The position numbers and the translations under genes were made by a program. 64,000 bases of DNA from Symbiodinium natans. Lineage: Eukaryota > Sar > Dinophyceae > Suessiales > Symbiodiniaceae. Positions 13,440 through 31,655 of the stretch are shown here, one piece after another; within the stretch, counting starts at the first letter, position 1, and each line of letters starts with the position of its first letter. Under the pieces are notes generated by a model that saw only the letters and a list, made by a program, of their open reading frames with translations, did no database searches and was not told where the DNA came from. The stretch lies in contig CAJNDS010001001.1 of assembly GCA_905221605.1 (NCBI GenBank), positions 1,232,549-1,296,548 of the forward strand. The letters are read 5' to 3'.

Positions 13440-13507
13440 GGGGTGAAAGGGGTCCGAGAGATACACACCGCGGCAACCCGTTGCCGAAAGATAACGGCAG
13501 AAGCCTC
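13440..13507 (-). CDS. Possible further exon of the ten-residue-repeat gene
   Basis: GCCCAG|GAGGCTTC begins with the same GAGG as the exon c donor and reads EASAVIFRQRVAAVCISRTP. It lacks the repeat pattern; the left end is unknown. Confidence 0.3.
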
Positions 13508-14108
13508 CTGGGCCTCTTTCCGGTTTGATGCTTTATCCCAGTACAACCCTTTCAGTTGCTTTGCCTTGGCGCTTAAACGTAAGAAAGGAATCCTAAACCC
13601 TAAGCCCTAACCCCTAAACCCTGAAACCCAACCCCTAAACCCTAGACCCTATAAACCCTAAACATCTATCCATACGACCGAACACGTGTTCAAGCCCCGC
13701 ACCTAGAGCGGTCGGGTACTTGGGTGCCTGGGAGCAAGCTCCTTTCGAGTCTTGCGCGTTGCCGACGATTAGAAGGGTCCGGCTTCGGAACGGGTTTAGG
13801 GTTTAGGGTTAAGGTTTAGGGTTAGGGGTTAGGGTTGAGGGTTTAGGGTTGAGGGTTTAGGGGGGACTCCTAGACCCAAGAGTAACCTAGGAGTGGCTGA
13901 TAAGGTTCCCGAAAAAAGAGATACCAAGGGCCTAGACTCCTGCCCCTTTTCCTACAAGGCTTAGGGTTTAAGGTTTAGGGTTTAGGGTTTAGGGATTTGG
14001 GGCAGGCTGCCGGGGCATAGGAACCGAAGGTGTCGTGAGAATTCCTCTTCCAAGTCACTCAAGTCTGCATCTGCTCCCATCTTCGGGCTCTCGATATCCT
14101 ACAAGCCT

Positions 14109-14302
14109 ACTTGGAGGTTCATAGGTACTTTAAAGGGGTTACAAGCTATAAGTACCCTACTTTAATGACCATATCGTTACAAGTACCGTTCATGGATGGG
14201 TACTTTACAGGTAGGGTTATAAGTTATAAGTACCCTACTCTAATGACCATATAAGTACCCTTCTTATAGCCCCATTTATAAGACCGATTGTGGAGCTCCA
14301 AG
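14109..14302. mobile_element. Family A element, degenerate
   Basis: Starts TACTTGGAGGTTCATAGG; the far end (TGGAGCTCCAAG) is decayed. Internally duplicated TAAGTACCCTACT segments. Confidence 0.45.
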
Positions 14303-14622
14303 CCCTTGAAAGCTGGACCCTCGGGGGGACGCATGATGGAAGGCGCGTCGCATGCGGAAAAAACACGTGAGTTGGACCCTAAACCCTAACCCCAACTAAG
14401 CTCTAAACCCGAAACCCTAAACCCTAAACCCTAAACCCAAATTTGTGGCCCTGGTCTCTCGCCCGCCCGGCCCCTTTCTATGTGCTTAGAGAATGCGGGG
14501 CCTTTTAAGGTTCACCCTGAACGCTAAAGCCTTGAACGTAGGGATGTTTAGGGTTTAGGGCTTCGAAGTTTAGGGTTATGGGTTTAGGGGTTTGATCGTC
14601 AGACTTTAAAGGTGGAGACCTC

Positions 14623-14688
14623 CTGGGCGGTGAAGCCGCCAGCGCGCAGCTGGTTCGTCGTGTAGCCTCCCGCCCGCAGTTGCTCCAC
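14623..14688 (-). CDS. Ten-residue-repeat gene, exon c
   Basis: 22 codons, phase 0: VEQLRAGGYTTNQLRAGGFT, then AQ. Continues exon b in phase (GFK-VEQLR). A GA donor follows. Confidence 0.66.
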
Positions 14689-15179
14689 CTGCCATCCCTA
14701 AACCCCAAACCCTAATAACCCTAAACCCCAAACCCCAAACCGTAAGCCTATCCTTCCAGGAACTTAGGTCTTTAGGGGCTCTCGTAACCTAACTATGAGG
14801 TCCCTGAACTGGGGTAGGTTTGGGAGCGGGTGATGCAGGGGACTAAGGGGAATAAGAGAACGCAGATGATGTCCAAACCTGCCCCATGCAGTTCACCCCA
14901 AAACCCTCAGCCCTACGCCACGAGGGCGGTGCAGGGGTTTAGGTTTTAGGGTTTAGGGTTTAGGGTTTAGGGTTTAGGGTTTAGGGTTTAGGGCCACGAG
15001 CTTGCAGGAATGGCACTGGCAAAGGCCCTACTCCGAGTCCTAGTAAATGGGTTCAGGGTCTAGGGTTTAGGGCGAACCCGCACTGCGCTTAGGGCTTAGG
15101 GTTTAGGGTTTAGGGTTTAGGGTTTAGGGCTTGGGGTTTGGGGTTTGGGGTTTAGGGCTTAGGGTTTAGGGATAGAGGC

Positions 15180-15263
15180 CTTGAAGCCGCAGTGCCGGAG
15201 CTGCTCCGCGGTGTAGCCGCCCGTCCGCAGCTGCTGGAAGGTGTAGCCGGCCTTCTTGACCTC
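15180..15263 (-). CDS. Ten-residue-repeat gene, exon b
   Basis: 28 codons, phase 0: EVKKAGYTFQQLRTGGYTAE, then QLRHCGFK, ending AAG before GC. Each unit has a small residue, an aromatic, a threonine and a Leu-Arg pair. The family name is unknown to me; the regular period suggests a solenoid or scaffold. Confidence 0.66.
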
Positions 15264-16022
15264 CTGGGTTAGGGTTTAGGGTTTGGTTTTTTTTTCCCAC
15301 CCGTTTCGGTTAGGGTTTACGGTTTGGGGTTTGGGGTTTAGGGTCTAGGGTCTAGGATCTTGGGTTTAGGGTTACTGACCTCCTGAAATTCGAAATAGAA
15401 GCTAAATGAGGAAATATAACCAAAGGTTGTTGAGCGCTTGCTGTTGGGATTGTAAGCTTTTTCGCCTGGCAAACGCCGAAAACGCCGAAGTGGCACAACA
15501 GGTTTTTTGGGCTTATAGGGCTGTACGGCTCTAGACATGGCAAAAGGTTCCTAGATCCACTGTCTGAGGCAAACTCGAGCTGCAAGTACTGACGCCAAAG
15601 ATGTATATAGCACAACAAGCGCTGCTTACACGCGGCCTAGTCAATCAGAACGGGGATCTGGGCTAGCTAGGGCTATGACAATGTAGGGATTAGAGTGCTT
15701 GATCTTGAAAAAAGTTACAGTTCGGCTCCTGCTGCACAGCTCTTAGCCCTAAACCCTGTAGGCCCTATCGCCTCTATTCATACCATATAGAAAGAGAAAG
15801 AGCGAGAAAGAGAGAGATAGAGAGAGAGATAGAGAGACCCTAAACCTTTAACCATATCGGCCCCGAAGGCCCTAATCTATCAACTACAAGTCCATCCCTC
15901 GGCACCCCTCAAACCCCTGAAGCCCCAAAACCCTGCAACCCGAACCCGCCCGAAACCCCACCCTTAACCCTAAACCCTGAACCCTAAACCCTAAACCCCA
16001 AACTCCAAACCCCTCCCTCTGC

Positions 16023-16090
16023 CTGTGCCGTGTAGCCGCCGCCGCGGAGCTCCTCGGCCGTGTATCCTGCGGCCCTCAGCTGCTGTATGC
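16023..16090 (-). CDS. Ten-residue-repeat gene, exon a
   Basis: CCAG|GCATACAG opens IQQLRAAGYTAEELRGGGYT, then AQ, ending CAG before a GC donor; the next exon starts GAG. Three units of the AGYTxxELRx repeat. Joins exon b in phase. Confidence 0.62.
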
Positions 16091-17769
16091 CTGGGAGCTG
16101 CGTGTTTTGGGGGTTCAGGGTACCCTATGAGGGTTTAGGGTTAGGGTTTAGGGTTTAGGGTTTAGGGTTTAGGGTTTAGGGTTTAGGGTTTAGGGTTTAG
16201 GGTTTAGGGTTTAGGGTTTAGGGTTTAGGGTTTAGGGTTTAGGGTTTAGGGTTTAGGGTTATATAAGTACTCATGAACCTCCAAGTTTGGGGGCGATTGA
16301 GGGCCTGAAGGGCTTCCGGAAATTTCCTTTCGGGCTGACTCGGGGCGTGCCACTTGGCTGCCACCCGCTCGGTCAAGGTGTTGGGAGCTTCGATGAGCCT
16401 GAACCCTAAACCCTAAACCCGAAACCCTAAACCCTAAACCCTTCATGAGGCTGAACCCTAAACCCTAAACCCTAAACCCCCTGAAGCCCAGACACATTTA
16501 CAAGGGTGAAGGGGGCTCGGTTCTTTGAATGCTTGGGGGGGATCTCGCGGCGCAAACGCGGAGTTTCCGCCGCGTTCAGAATGCTTCAAAGGCCCCTAAG
16601 GGCAGGGTGCCCAAGACCAAACCCGTAAACGTGGCCCCACCGTCAACCCTGAACCATAATCCCTGAATTTTGCCTCTGTCTGAATCCCACAGACTTTTTT
16701 GTAAATCGAGAAATGCACATTGGGGTTGAACAGACGGTCCTTCTGGGAAATCAGAATTAGGGATTCGGGCCTAGGGTTCCTATTGGGGTCTGCCCCCTCT
16801 CTACCCCTCCCCCCATAAGTAAGGCTAAGAAAGGCCAATTAAGCCAAATTAAGGTTCTTTAAAGGGGGGGGGGGGGTTAGTATTGAGGGGGTCAGTAGGG
16901 AAACCCACGGGAAAAAAAACACCCATAAATCCCTGACATCCCAATGGGCTCTGCAGCAAAGGGTCCGCCAGTGCGGGTGTAGCCGGCCAGATTCACCTGG
17001 GCGTTACGAACACACTGGAGTGGATTTGGGGGCCTAATCTACAAGACCAAACTCCAAACATTCTGCGCGTTTTCGCCCTGCACCCTAAACTCTAAACCCT
17101 ACCCTGTAAGCAACGCGCCGCATGGCACTTGTCCGTCCCGTCAAAAAAAAGGAACCCTACCCTAAATCAACCCTAACCCTACACCCTACCGTTGCTAGTC
17201 TTTTCTGTGGCTCTACTTCAGTGCTCCTCTCGCCTCTCAGTACTGGGACTTAACAACTTCATCTATTCACTCCGGTTCAAGTCAAGGATCCTTAGGGCTT
17301 AGGGTTAAGGTTTAGGGATAGGCATGGTTTTGGATTTACAAGTTCCTTCGCCCCAAGGATACCTGGTGTCTGCTCTTTCTCCCCGGGCGGTGCTACACGT
17401 CCGTGGAAGATACAAAACTATGTGCAGTCCATCTGCTGCCAAAGCTTGCTATGACTATTTTTGCGGGCGCACAACCTTCGCAGGTCTTTACTGCGGAGGC
17501 ACCATGCGCCGACGCACTCTACAACGGTATACTCGTTCGAGTCGGGGGGGCGTAGCCGCACAGCAAAAGCATTTTTGCTTACGTACATGCCTATGCATAT
17601 ACATAATATGCACATACACATCGCTACATGTACACGATATTCAGGTAGTATATTTGTATATGGCCTAGCGTAGCGAGATTTGATCGACAACGCACGAGGG
17701 GCCATTACTAGGAAGCACATACAGACACATGTCCTCAAAATTCAGGCACATCCCGCTGGGGGATGTAGC
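16091..17769. other. Intergenic or intronic region between two genes
   Basis: Contains the 16132-16259 TTTAGGG array, CCCTAAA tracts near 16400 and a poly-G run at 16865. About 17320-17720 is unique sequence with no motif I recognise. Confidence 0.5.
16132..16259 (+). repeat. TTTAGGG array
   Basis: About eighteen near-perfect units. Confidence 0.95.
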
Positions 17770-24195
<6,426 letters not shown>

Positions 24196-24379
24196 GTTGC
24201 CGAAAGCAACACGGAGGAGGAGCAAAAACAGCTCAAAGTGATGCTAAATTGGCTTGAGCCGTAGGGCGTAGGGTTTCCTCCCTAAGCATGGCTCTGCACC
24301 CTGCTGCCCAAAGATAGTTCAGGATCCTGCGATCAACGCTGGGGCGTAACTTGGGCTTCTCTTGCGAATCCCGCGCCTC

Positions 24380-24447
24380 CTGGACGGTGTAGCCGCCGGT
24401 GCGCAGCTGCAGTATGGAGTAGCCTGAGCTCAAGGTCTCAATTTCGG
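24380..24447 (-). CDS. Exon with ten-residue repeat, near the end of the repeat gene
   Basis: TTGCAG|CCGAAATT opens EIETLSSGYSILQLRTGGYT, then VQ, with GA at the donor. It is the last repeat exon before the thioesterase gene begins at 24195. Whether it ends the upstream gene or is joined to the thioesterase is not settled; an ATG at 24195 argues for separate genes. Confidence 0.5.
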
Positions 24448-24546
24448 CTGCAAAAAAGCCCCCCGACATGTTGTTTTTTTTTTTTTTTTTTTTAATCTTT
24501 ACTTTTTTTAAGGTGTGTACCTTTCAGACAATCAGCTCCCTGTATC

Positions 24547-24650
24547 ACCTGGAGGTTCATGGTATAGCTACAAGTAGGATAACTGCGGTTCTCATCTTAC
24601 TTTGGGCACCTTATAACACTACTTATCAGTAACCCATGAACCTTCAAGTA
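24547..24650. mobile_element. Family A inverted-repeat element
   Basis: ACCTGGAGGTTCATGG ... CCCATGAACCTTCAAGTA, 104 bp, upstream of the thioesterase gene. Confidence 0.65.
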
Positions 24651-25617
24651 GGGTCACGGCGGCTGCTGCTTTCAGATGTTCTTTTGCGATATGAATATAT
24701 TTTGCTATTTCGCATGCTACCATTCTTCTGCTTTCTTGTAGTACTGACACGGCTGTTATAATGTTCTAATGTTGATATCAATATTACAACGGCTACGCAA
24801 ATGTCTTACGCATATTCTGCTTGCTGCGGCTATTTTGTTTACGGTTGCAGGTTTCAGGGCTAAAGGGCTGAACCGCTCAGGCTCGAACAAGCCAGTTGAG
24901 GGTTTAGGGCGCCAGGTTTGCGTGAGGGTTTGGGGTTTTGAGGTGGGGAAGAGGGGGGGTGAGCTTTCTGTGCACTTGAAGGCCTCAGCCCGGAATCAGG
25001 GATATGAGCCCTAAACCCTTTTGAGCCCTAAATCCTTTTCAGCCCTAAACCCTAAACCCTAAACCCTAAACCCTAAACCCTAAACCCTAAACCCTAAACC
25101 CTAAACCCCAAACCCGGGTGTCGGGATCCCGAACCCTCTTGCGAAAAAGATGGAGAGGTCGCCACTCTTAAGGTCCCCCAGAGCTCCGAGTCACCAGCCA
25201 ACCTTAGCTCCCCGGCTCTGTAGCCTGAGCTGGCTAGGTTCAGGGTTCAGGGTTCAGGGTTTAGGGTTTACGGTTTGGGGTTTGGGGTTTAGGGTTTAGG
25301 GGATGCAGGAGGGAGGTAAGCACCACATATCATCCCTTGAAGGTATGTACAAGGAGGGATGTAAGGCAACCCAGTTCCCCTCATTCCCTCCTAAGAAGCA
25401 GTCGGCCACTCGCATCACTGTGATTTGTGTGCTTCGGGGTTCTTAGCAATTCAGGGATGTTTAGGGGTTGGTTTCGGGAGCTTCTGTGCACTAGGCATGC
25501 TGGCGATTCAGCATTCTACTGTCCCGCCCTCTCCCACCGATGTGAGGAGAAGTTCCGGTACGCCACTCAGAGGAGGAAACTCTCTTTCCGAAACCCAAAC
25601 TGGTTCAACTCCCACGT

Positions 25618-25709
25618 GTAGGGTTTAGGGTTTAGGGTTTAGGGTTTAGGGTTTAGGGTTTAGGGTTTAGGGTTTAGGGTTTAGGGTTTAGGGTTTAGGG
25701 TTTAGGGTT
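25618..25709 (+). repeat. TTTAGGG array
   Basis: About thirteen units. Confidence 0.95.
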
Positions 25710-25762
25710 TTTGTTGCCACCCGATTTAGGGCTTAGGGTTTCGGGCTTATTGCCTCCAAGCA

Positions 25763-25858
25763 CTGAGAACAAAGAAGCCGAGCCGCCCCCGTCGCGGAGC
25801 TGATCGGCTGGGAAGCCGCTGGCGCGGAGCCTCTTTGCCGCGAGCGCCGTCTTTGGGA
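25763..25858 (-). CDS. Exon with ten-residue repeat
   Basis: Frame TALAAKRLRASGFPADQLRD followed by glycines and serines. Same repeat pattern; the borders lie in TTTAGGG-rich sequence and are approximate. Confidence 0.45.
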
Positions 25859-26489
25859 GACTTGGGGTTTAGGGTTTAGGGTTTAGGGTTTAGGGTTCTC
25901 GGCTAACGATCGCAAAGGTGCTCCCCCCCCCGCCCCCCTCCCCCCTTTTTTGTTCTTTTTTTTTGGGAGGGGGGTTCGATAAAGGGGATCCGGCACCCCC
26001 TAAACCGGTTCCCCGACTGCAATTACTTTGATTTCCGGTCTCCCGGGCCACTGAGCCGTTTTCAGCTGGCGGCCCGAAACCCTGAGGTTTATAGGGTTTA
26101 GGGTTTAGGGTTCAGGGTTCAGGGTTTAGGGTGAACAATCTACATGTCCTAGCAAACCTGGCGACCTGGCAGCAATGGAGTGGGGCTCAACCCATACAGC
26201 CCTAAACGCTTCGAGCTGCCCTGGTATAGTATATAGCCCTCCACAATCAGAATAAGGCTTTGGTGGCCTGGGGGGTACCTTCTTGGGGCTCTTATTACAA
26301 GGGGATCCTACTATTGGGGATCAAAATTGGGGGTCCCCTTTGTCCATAAACCCCCGAAAACCCTAAACCCTAAACCCTAAACCCTAAACGCTAAACGCTA
26401 AACGCTATACCCTAAAACCTTAACCCTAAACCCTAAACCCTAAACCCTACACCCTACCCCATGCAGTATATTATCCCCATCAGGGCAGC

Positions 26490-26562
26490 TGCCGAGCCGC
26501 AGCTCGGCCGTGAAGCCGGCCGCCCGCATCTGCTGCACGGAGTAGCCAAGGCCACGCACCTC
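26490..26562 (-). CDS. Exon with ten-residue repeat
   Basis: Begins GAG after CTGAG and joins 27520 in phase. Reads EVRGLGYSVQQMRAAGFTAE, then LRL. The left end is not fixed. Confidence 0.6.
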
Positions 26563-27519
26563 CTCAGCTCGATTCAAGGGACTTCAAGCGGTCTAGGGTT
26601 TAGGGTTAGGGTTTAGGGTTTAGGATAAAGGGTTTAGGATAAAGGGTTTAGGGTTTAGGGTCAAGGGTTTAGGCCACGGCTTCTTGGGCTGCTCACGATT
26701 CAGCTGCCAAGCCATTCTCAATTCTAGACCTCCTAGGCCCCCCAACACCCTCAGGGGATTTCAGACTCGTACCCCTAAGGTTGTACCCCAAAGGTTCCTT
26801 AACATACTACTGTTAGGGATCCCTAACAAGGGACCCCAAAACGCAAGGGTACAACCTTAAGGGTCCAAAGTAGAACCCCTCCACACCCTGCTTCGTCCAC
26901 CCCAAAAAGCAGTTTGGTGGTCTCCGGAGCTTCATGTTGAAGCACTGCCTTTCCTGCCGGCACCTTATACATCTCCCTATACGACCCTTTAAGGCCTCAT
27001 TCTCACTGGCACCTTATACCTCCCTATGTATAACCCTTTGAGGGCTCATCCTCTCACTCCCCGCTACAAAGCCCTGCGTTGCCTGGCCTGCAACCGGCTG
27101 CCCTTGAGCCCTGCGATTAAACCCTAACCTTCCCGAAGCCTCAAACCATAAACCCTAAACCCTAAACCCTAAACCCTAAACCCTAAACCCCAGCACCAAC
27201 TGGGCCCCCCCCCCTTCCCCAAGGCCGTTGAGACTGGGGCAGGGTTTAAGGGGTGTGTAGCCTTTATAGGTCTATAGGGTCTATAGGGATGGAGTTTATA
27301 GGGTCTAGGGTTGGTTATAATGGATTCAGGGGAGCTGGTTTTGGGGTTTAGGGTTTCGGTTTCCGGGCTTCTGAAGTATCAGGAGTAGACTAGCAGTAGA
27401 GGGCCAATCGGCGTTTTGTTCACAAACACCGTGAAAAGCTCTCAGCCCCTAAACTCTCAACCCCACACCCTTAAAGTTGGCGGAGCTTGGAGAGCACAAG
27501 CCCACGAAAGCTGAAGCTC

Positions 27520-27579
27520 GTTGGCAGTGCAGCCGCCAGCAAGAAGATCCTCCAGCGTGTAGCCGCCAGAGTGCAACTC
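27520..27579 (-). CDS. Exon with ten-residue repeat
   Basis: Twenty codons, phase 0 at both ends: ELHSGGYTLEDLLAGGCTAN. The donor side reads AAC|GAGCTT and the next exon (26562) begins GAGGTG, so the GAG is duplicated across the intron and the donor is GA. Confidence 0.6.
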
Positions 27580-27814
27580 CTGCAATAAGGGGCTTCCACT
27601 CTCAGTGCTACACTCTCTCATGGGGGTGCTAGGACTACTTGGTTAACTGACCCTACCCCTGGAAGAAGGAGACCTTGCAATAGCTGAATGATTCATGCAA
27701 AAGTGCGCCCCCCTTTTTGCAACTGTGCTTGAGAATCACCCTTTTTTGAGCAAGGGACTTAAAGAATCCCTCCTGAAACCTAACCCCTAAACCCTTAATT
27801 GGCCCTAAGCCCTA

Positions 27815-28033
27815 AACCCTGAAACCCTGAAACCCTGAAACCCTGAAACCCTGAAACACTGAAACCCTGAAACCCTGAAACCCTAAACCCTGAAACCCTA
27901 AACCCTGAAACCCTGAGCCCCAAAACCCTGAAACCCTGAAACCCTAAACACTGAAACCCTAAACCCTAAACCCTGAAACCCTGAGCCCTAAAACCCTGAA
28001 ACCCTGAAACCCTGAAACCCTGAGCCCTAAACC
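27815..28033 (+). repeat. CCCTGAAA octamer array
   Basis: Homogeneous eight-base telomere-unit variant mixed with CCCTAAA. Confidence 0.88.
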
Positions 28034-28060
28034 CTGCAGCGTTGCACTCTCACACGGCTC

Positions 28061-28110
28061 CTCGACGCTGTAGCCGGCCTCCTTCAGCTCGCGGCACACA
28101 TAGCCCGCGC
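28061..28110 (-). CDS. Exon with ten-residue repeat
   Basis: GCAG|GCGCGGGC opens AGYVCRELKEAGYSVE, then a GA-type donor; the next exon also begins GAG. Two repeat units. Confidence 0.55.
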
Positions 28111-28786
28111 CTGCTCCCAGAGCTTCTCAGGGTTTATGGTTTAGGGTTTATGGTTTAGGGTTTAGGGTGTAGGGTTTTAGGGCTTAGGGTTTTTAGTGTA
28201 GGGTCTAACCCCCACCCCCCCCCAATGGCCCAACTAATTTCCCTTGTAGAGTGCTGTCAGCACAATTCCGAATCCTAACCTCTAGGCGCGATGCCCGAAG
28301 CAAGGATTGCAGTAGCTGCACAGGGCTGAGTGAGTTCAAGCTGGAGCAAGTTAGCCCAGAGTTAAGAGGGGTTTAAGGGGGGTTTAAGGGCGGGGGGGGG
28401 GGGGGCTTAAGGGGGGTAGTTGAATCGTCGCTGCCCAGAGTTTACGGCTATGTTTGTGTCACCCGCCCGCTAAACTGCAGGATTAACACTGGGTTTGGGC
28501 AAACCCTCAGAACCCAAAACTTAGTTTTCGTAGGCTACCCGGTTACCCTAAACCCTAAACCCTAAACCCTAAACCCTAAACCGGTACCCATGAGAAAACC
28601 CTAACTTTGACGTCTGAGAACGGAGCTGGTTGAGCCCGTTGCAATTGCTGCAGGAAATCTGGACAGCATGTAAACCCCCAACCCTAAACCCTCAACTCTC
28701 CCTAAACCCTAAAACCTAAACCCTAAACCCTAAACCCTACACCCTACATCCTAAACCCTAAGCCCTGAACCGGGGGCCTTTCAGCT

Positions 28787-28848
28787 CAGCTGCCTCGAAG
28801 AGGCCCTGCTCCTTCAAGGCGCAAGCCTTCCAGCCGGCCTCCCGGAAC
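28787..28848 (-). CDS. Exon with ten-residue repeat, next to a duplicated border
   Basis: Begins at ATGAAG|GTTCCGG and reads FREAGWKACALKEQGLFEAA, then ELKG: two degenerate AGxxxxxLKE units. The bases at its border are duplicated at 28989-29034 on the far side of a TTAGGGC array. Confidence 0.5.
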
Positions 28849-28875
28849 CTTCATGAGGAGCTTCTTATGATTCGG

Positions 28876-28980
28876 GTTTAGGCTTAGGGCTTAGGGCTTA
28901 GGGCTTAGGGCTTAGGGCTTAGGGCTTAGGGCTTAGGGCTTAGGGCTTAGGGCTTAGGGCTTAGGGTATAGGGTTTAGGG
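28876..28980 (+). repeat. TTAGGGC array
   Basis: More than a dozen homogeneous TTAGGGC heptamers, flanked by a duplicated exon border (28840-28874 and 28989-29034). Confidence 0.9.
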
Positions 28981-29534
28981 TTTAGAGTTCCCGGAACCTT
29001 CATGAGAGCTTCTTTGCGTTGTTCTTATGATTCGTATTTAGGGTTTAGGGCGTTGAGGGTTCTTAGGGTGGGTTTTATATTTTAGGGTTTTGTTTTAAAT
29101 GAGTCTTTGTATTTGGTTTTAGGGTTTTATGGTTGAGGGTTTAGGGTTTCGAGTCCAGTTTTGTATATAGGGGGACCATGATTTACAGAACTACCCTTGC
29201 GGCGGCGTCTGAGAGAAAGGATCGTGGGGTTGAGCGAGTAGGGGTTGTACTTGCTTCTGTGGGCCCCAACTAGAACCAACATTGGGTTTAGGGTTTAGGG
29301 TTTAGGGTTCAGGGTTCAGGGTTCCTGTGCATCGCAAAGACACCACGATGGGCCAGGCCCTCTGGACGGTCGACACCCTAAACCGCGAACCCTAAACCCT
29401 AAACCTTAAACCCTAAACCCTAAACCCTAAACCGTGAACCCTAAACCCTAAACCCTAAACCCTAAACCCCAAACCCGTAAAGCCTGAACCCTGAAGTCTC
29501 AACCCCATACATGGATGAAAAGGGGGGGCCCAGG

Positions 29535-29577
29535 CACTCGGACAACGGGCAGCCAGCTTGCAAGAGGTCCTGCGCGG
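29535..29577 (-). CDS. Exon with ten-residue repeat
   Basis: After TGCAG the frame reads AQDLLQAGCPLSEC, matching the AGxxLxEL pattern of neighbouring exons. A related 25-base fragment occurs at 2546-2570 and 56236-56260. Confidence 0.45.
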
Positions 29578-30184
29578 CTGCATTTCGACTCCCGCATCTT
29601 GAGGGAAGGGTTCAGAACACCAAACCCTAAACCCTTAACCCTTAACCCTAAACCCTAAGCCCTAAGCCCTAAACCGTAAACCGTAAACCGTAAACCGTAA
29701 ACCGTACACCCTTACCTTAGTTTTGTGTTCTCCTACGTCTTCAGGGCTTTCAGGGCGTGACAGCTGTGATGCAAACGCCAAATGGTTGATCATAGGTCAT
29801 ATCATTGAGAATGCTGTCAGACCGGTCTGTCAGTTTCCACATATGAGTATCTCAGCAAGTCTGTAGAGATACGCGCACGTAAAGATGCGAGCCTCTATAT
29901 CATATATCACCCCCGTCCACTCCCTATGTACGTGTAAGCAGGATGTAAAGATTTTCTTGGGGCCCTGATGAATTTGGCTCATGGGTTCTGATTCTGATGG
30001 CTAAAACCACAGAGTGAGCGTTTCGGTCCGCAACCCTGGGGACCAGATGAATCCTCAAATTGGGGTCATATACCCTAAACTACTTACTCTAATTCCTATT
30101 CAGGTATATGAACCATAGACCCCTAAACCCCTAAGCCCTAAACCCTAAGCCCTAACCCTAAACCCTAAACCCTACAGGTCCTGC

Positions 30185-30285
30185 ATGTCGAAGTTGCCGT
30201 CCCGCACCCAGCGCCAGAAGATTCGCTTCATGTCTGCCAAGGAAAGACCAGACTCCCGCGCCTTCCACAGGTTTTGGTGTAGGAT
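30185..30285 (-). CDS. Exon-like segment
   Basis: Frame NLWKARESGLSLADMKRIFW, then RWVRDGNFDMQD. Tryptophan-rich and charged, clearly unlike the surrounding repeats. Possibly part of the same gene as the ten-residue-repeat exons downstream. Confidence 0.45.
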
Positions 30286-30492
30286 TTAGGGTTTAGGGTT
30301 TAGGATTTAAGGTTTAAGGTTTAGAGTTTCGGGTTAGGGTCCAGGGTTTACACTTCGTGGGCTCAAACGCCCTTGCCACCTAAGCTCCGGCGACCACTGC
30401 AACCCTCTAATTTTAGACCCTGAAGTTTGAGGCTTAAACCCTCACCCCCCCCCCCCCCCCCCCCCAAATCTAGGGTTTAGGGATTAGAGCCT

Positions 30493-30554
30493 TACTTGGA
30501 CTTTCAGGGGTACTTACTAATTGGGGTTCTAAGTACCCATGAACCTCCCAGTAA
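30493..30554. mobile_element. Family A element, 62 bp
   Basis: TACTTGGACTTTCAGGGG ... ACCCATGAACCTCCCAGTA: almost only the inverted ends remain. Confidence 0.6.
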
Positions 30555-30564
30555 GGTCGGTCCT

Positions 30565-30650
30565 TCCACGCCGACTTGCCGTCGAAGATCCCAAACTTCA
30601 GCCCACCGGGGTTGGCCGTGTGCCTCGCGAACCTTTGCGAACAACAGCTT
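30565..30650 (-). CDS. Exon-like segment between two family A elements
   Basis: One frame reads ANPGGLKFGIFDGKSAWKD. An overlapping frame is also open, so the reading frame is uncertain. The flanking small elements at 30493-30554 and 30785-30875 fit the pattern of elements serving as introns. Confidence 0.35.
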
Positions 30651-30784
30651 GGCAGCGGGATCGGGGGATGAACATACAAGCTTCAAGTGTGTAAAGGATG
30701 AATATACCCCTTTCCTATTCTTCGAGCTAGTGCATTTCAAGAGGAATGCACAACAGATGCTTCATGAAACAACCTTTACAAGCC

Positions 30785-30875
30785 TACTTGAAGGTTCATG
30801 GGATAGAAGTAGGGTTATAGGTGCCTACTGAAAATATAACCCTACTGCATCAGTTCCCATGAGACTCCCCAAGTA
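30785..30875. mobile_element. Family A element
   Basis: TACTTGAAGGTTCATGGG ... CCCATGAGACTCCCCAAGTA. Confidence 0.6.
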
Positions 30876-30983
30876 TAGCTGACCAGCACGCCCAGGAGCC
30901 TCGACCCTAAAGCCTACGCCCTAAACCCGATCAACCCAAAACCCCAAACCACAAACCCCAAACCCCAAACCCTAAACCCTAAA

Positions 30984-31096
30984 CCCAGGCCCAGACGCAC
31001 ATTCAGGATTTGGCACACGTGATCGCGCTCCGTGTGCCGCATCTTGCCACCAAGCTCGAGAAGCCAGGCGAGCTCAAAGAGGTCCAGGTCTCGTGC
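30984..31096 (-). CDS. Exon-like segment, helical
   Basis: Frame DLDLFELAWLLELGGKMR, then HTERDHVCQILNVRLGL. Strongly protein-like with heptad leucines; family not recognised. It is bounded by telomere-type repeats on both sides. Confidence 0.5.
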
Positions 31097-31655
31097 TGCT
31101 TTGTCCTTGGGTTTAGGGTTAAGGGTTTAGTGTTTAGGGTTAGGGTCCAGCTGTTTTGCGGTGCGCTATACAGTAATCAAACTTTCATGGCTTCATAAGG
31201 ATTACAAAGGTAATAAAACCACAAATTATGTTCGAATCTGTCGGTTTAGGCTTTGGGGGCGTTCCCAGGAAGTCTAGGTCTTTGTGCCCTTTTTCATTGC
31301 CTTCAATCTCTGGGTACAGAGTCGGTGCTACAAGACGTGCGCCCTTGACGATAGCCAAGGCACTAAGAACCCTACTATCATGTACAGGAGATTCCCCACT
31401 GTATTAAACCCTGCACCCTAAACCCTCTTGTACACCTAAACCTTAAACCCTGAATTCCAGTATAATGAAGCCCAATAAGGTAGGATATCCTGAGAACAAG
31501 CTAAACTCTAAACTCTAAACCATAAACCCAAAAATAAACCTAAACCCTAGATCTGACCATCCAAGGTTCAACCCGAGGTTGGACCCGGGCGGCAAAGTCG
31601 AACCTGCGAGGCAGGGCGCTTTTTGGGTTTTGGGCTTGGGATTTTTAGGGTTTGG

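Noticed and set aside
24247-24263. GGCTCAAG on the minus strand just upstream of the thioesterase ATG, as a relict spliced leader
   Set aside because: Only eight bases match and the preceding bases (CTAC) are not leader-like; expected by chance in this window.
27815-28033. CRISPR-like regular repeat
   Set aside because: No unique spacers; it is a simple octamer array.
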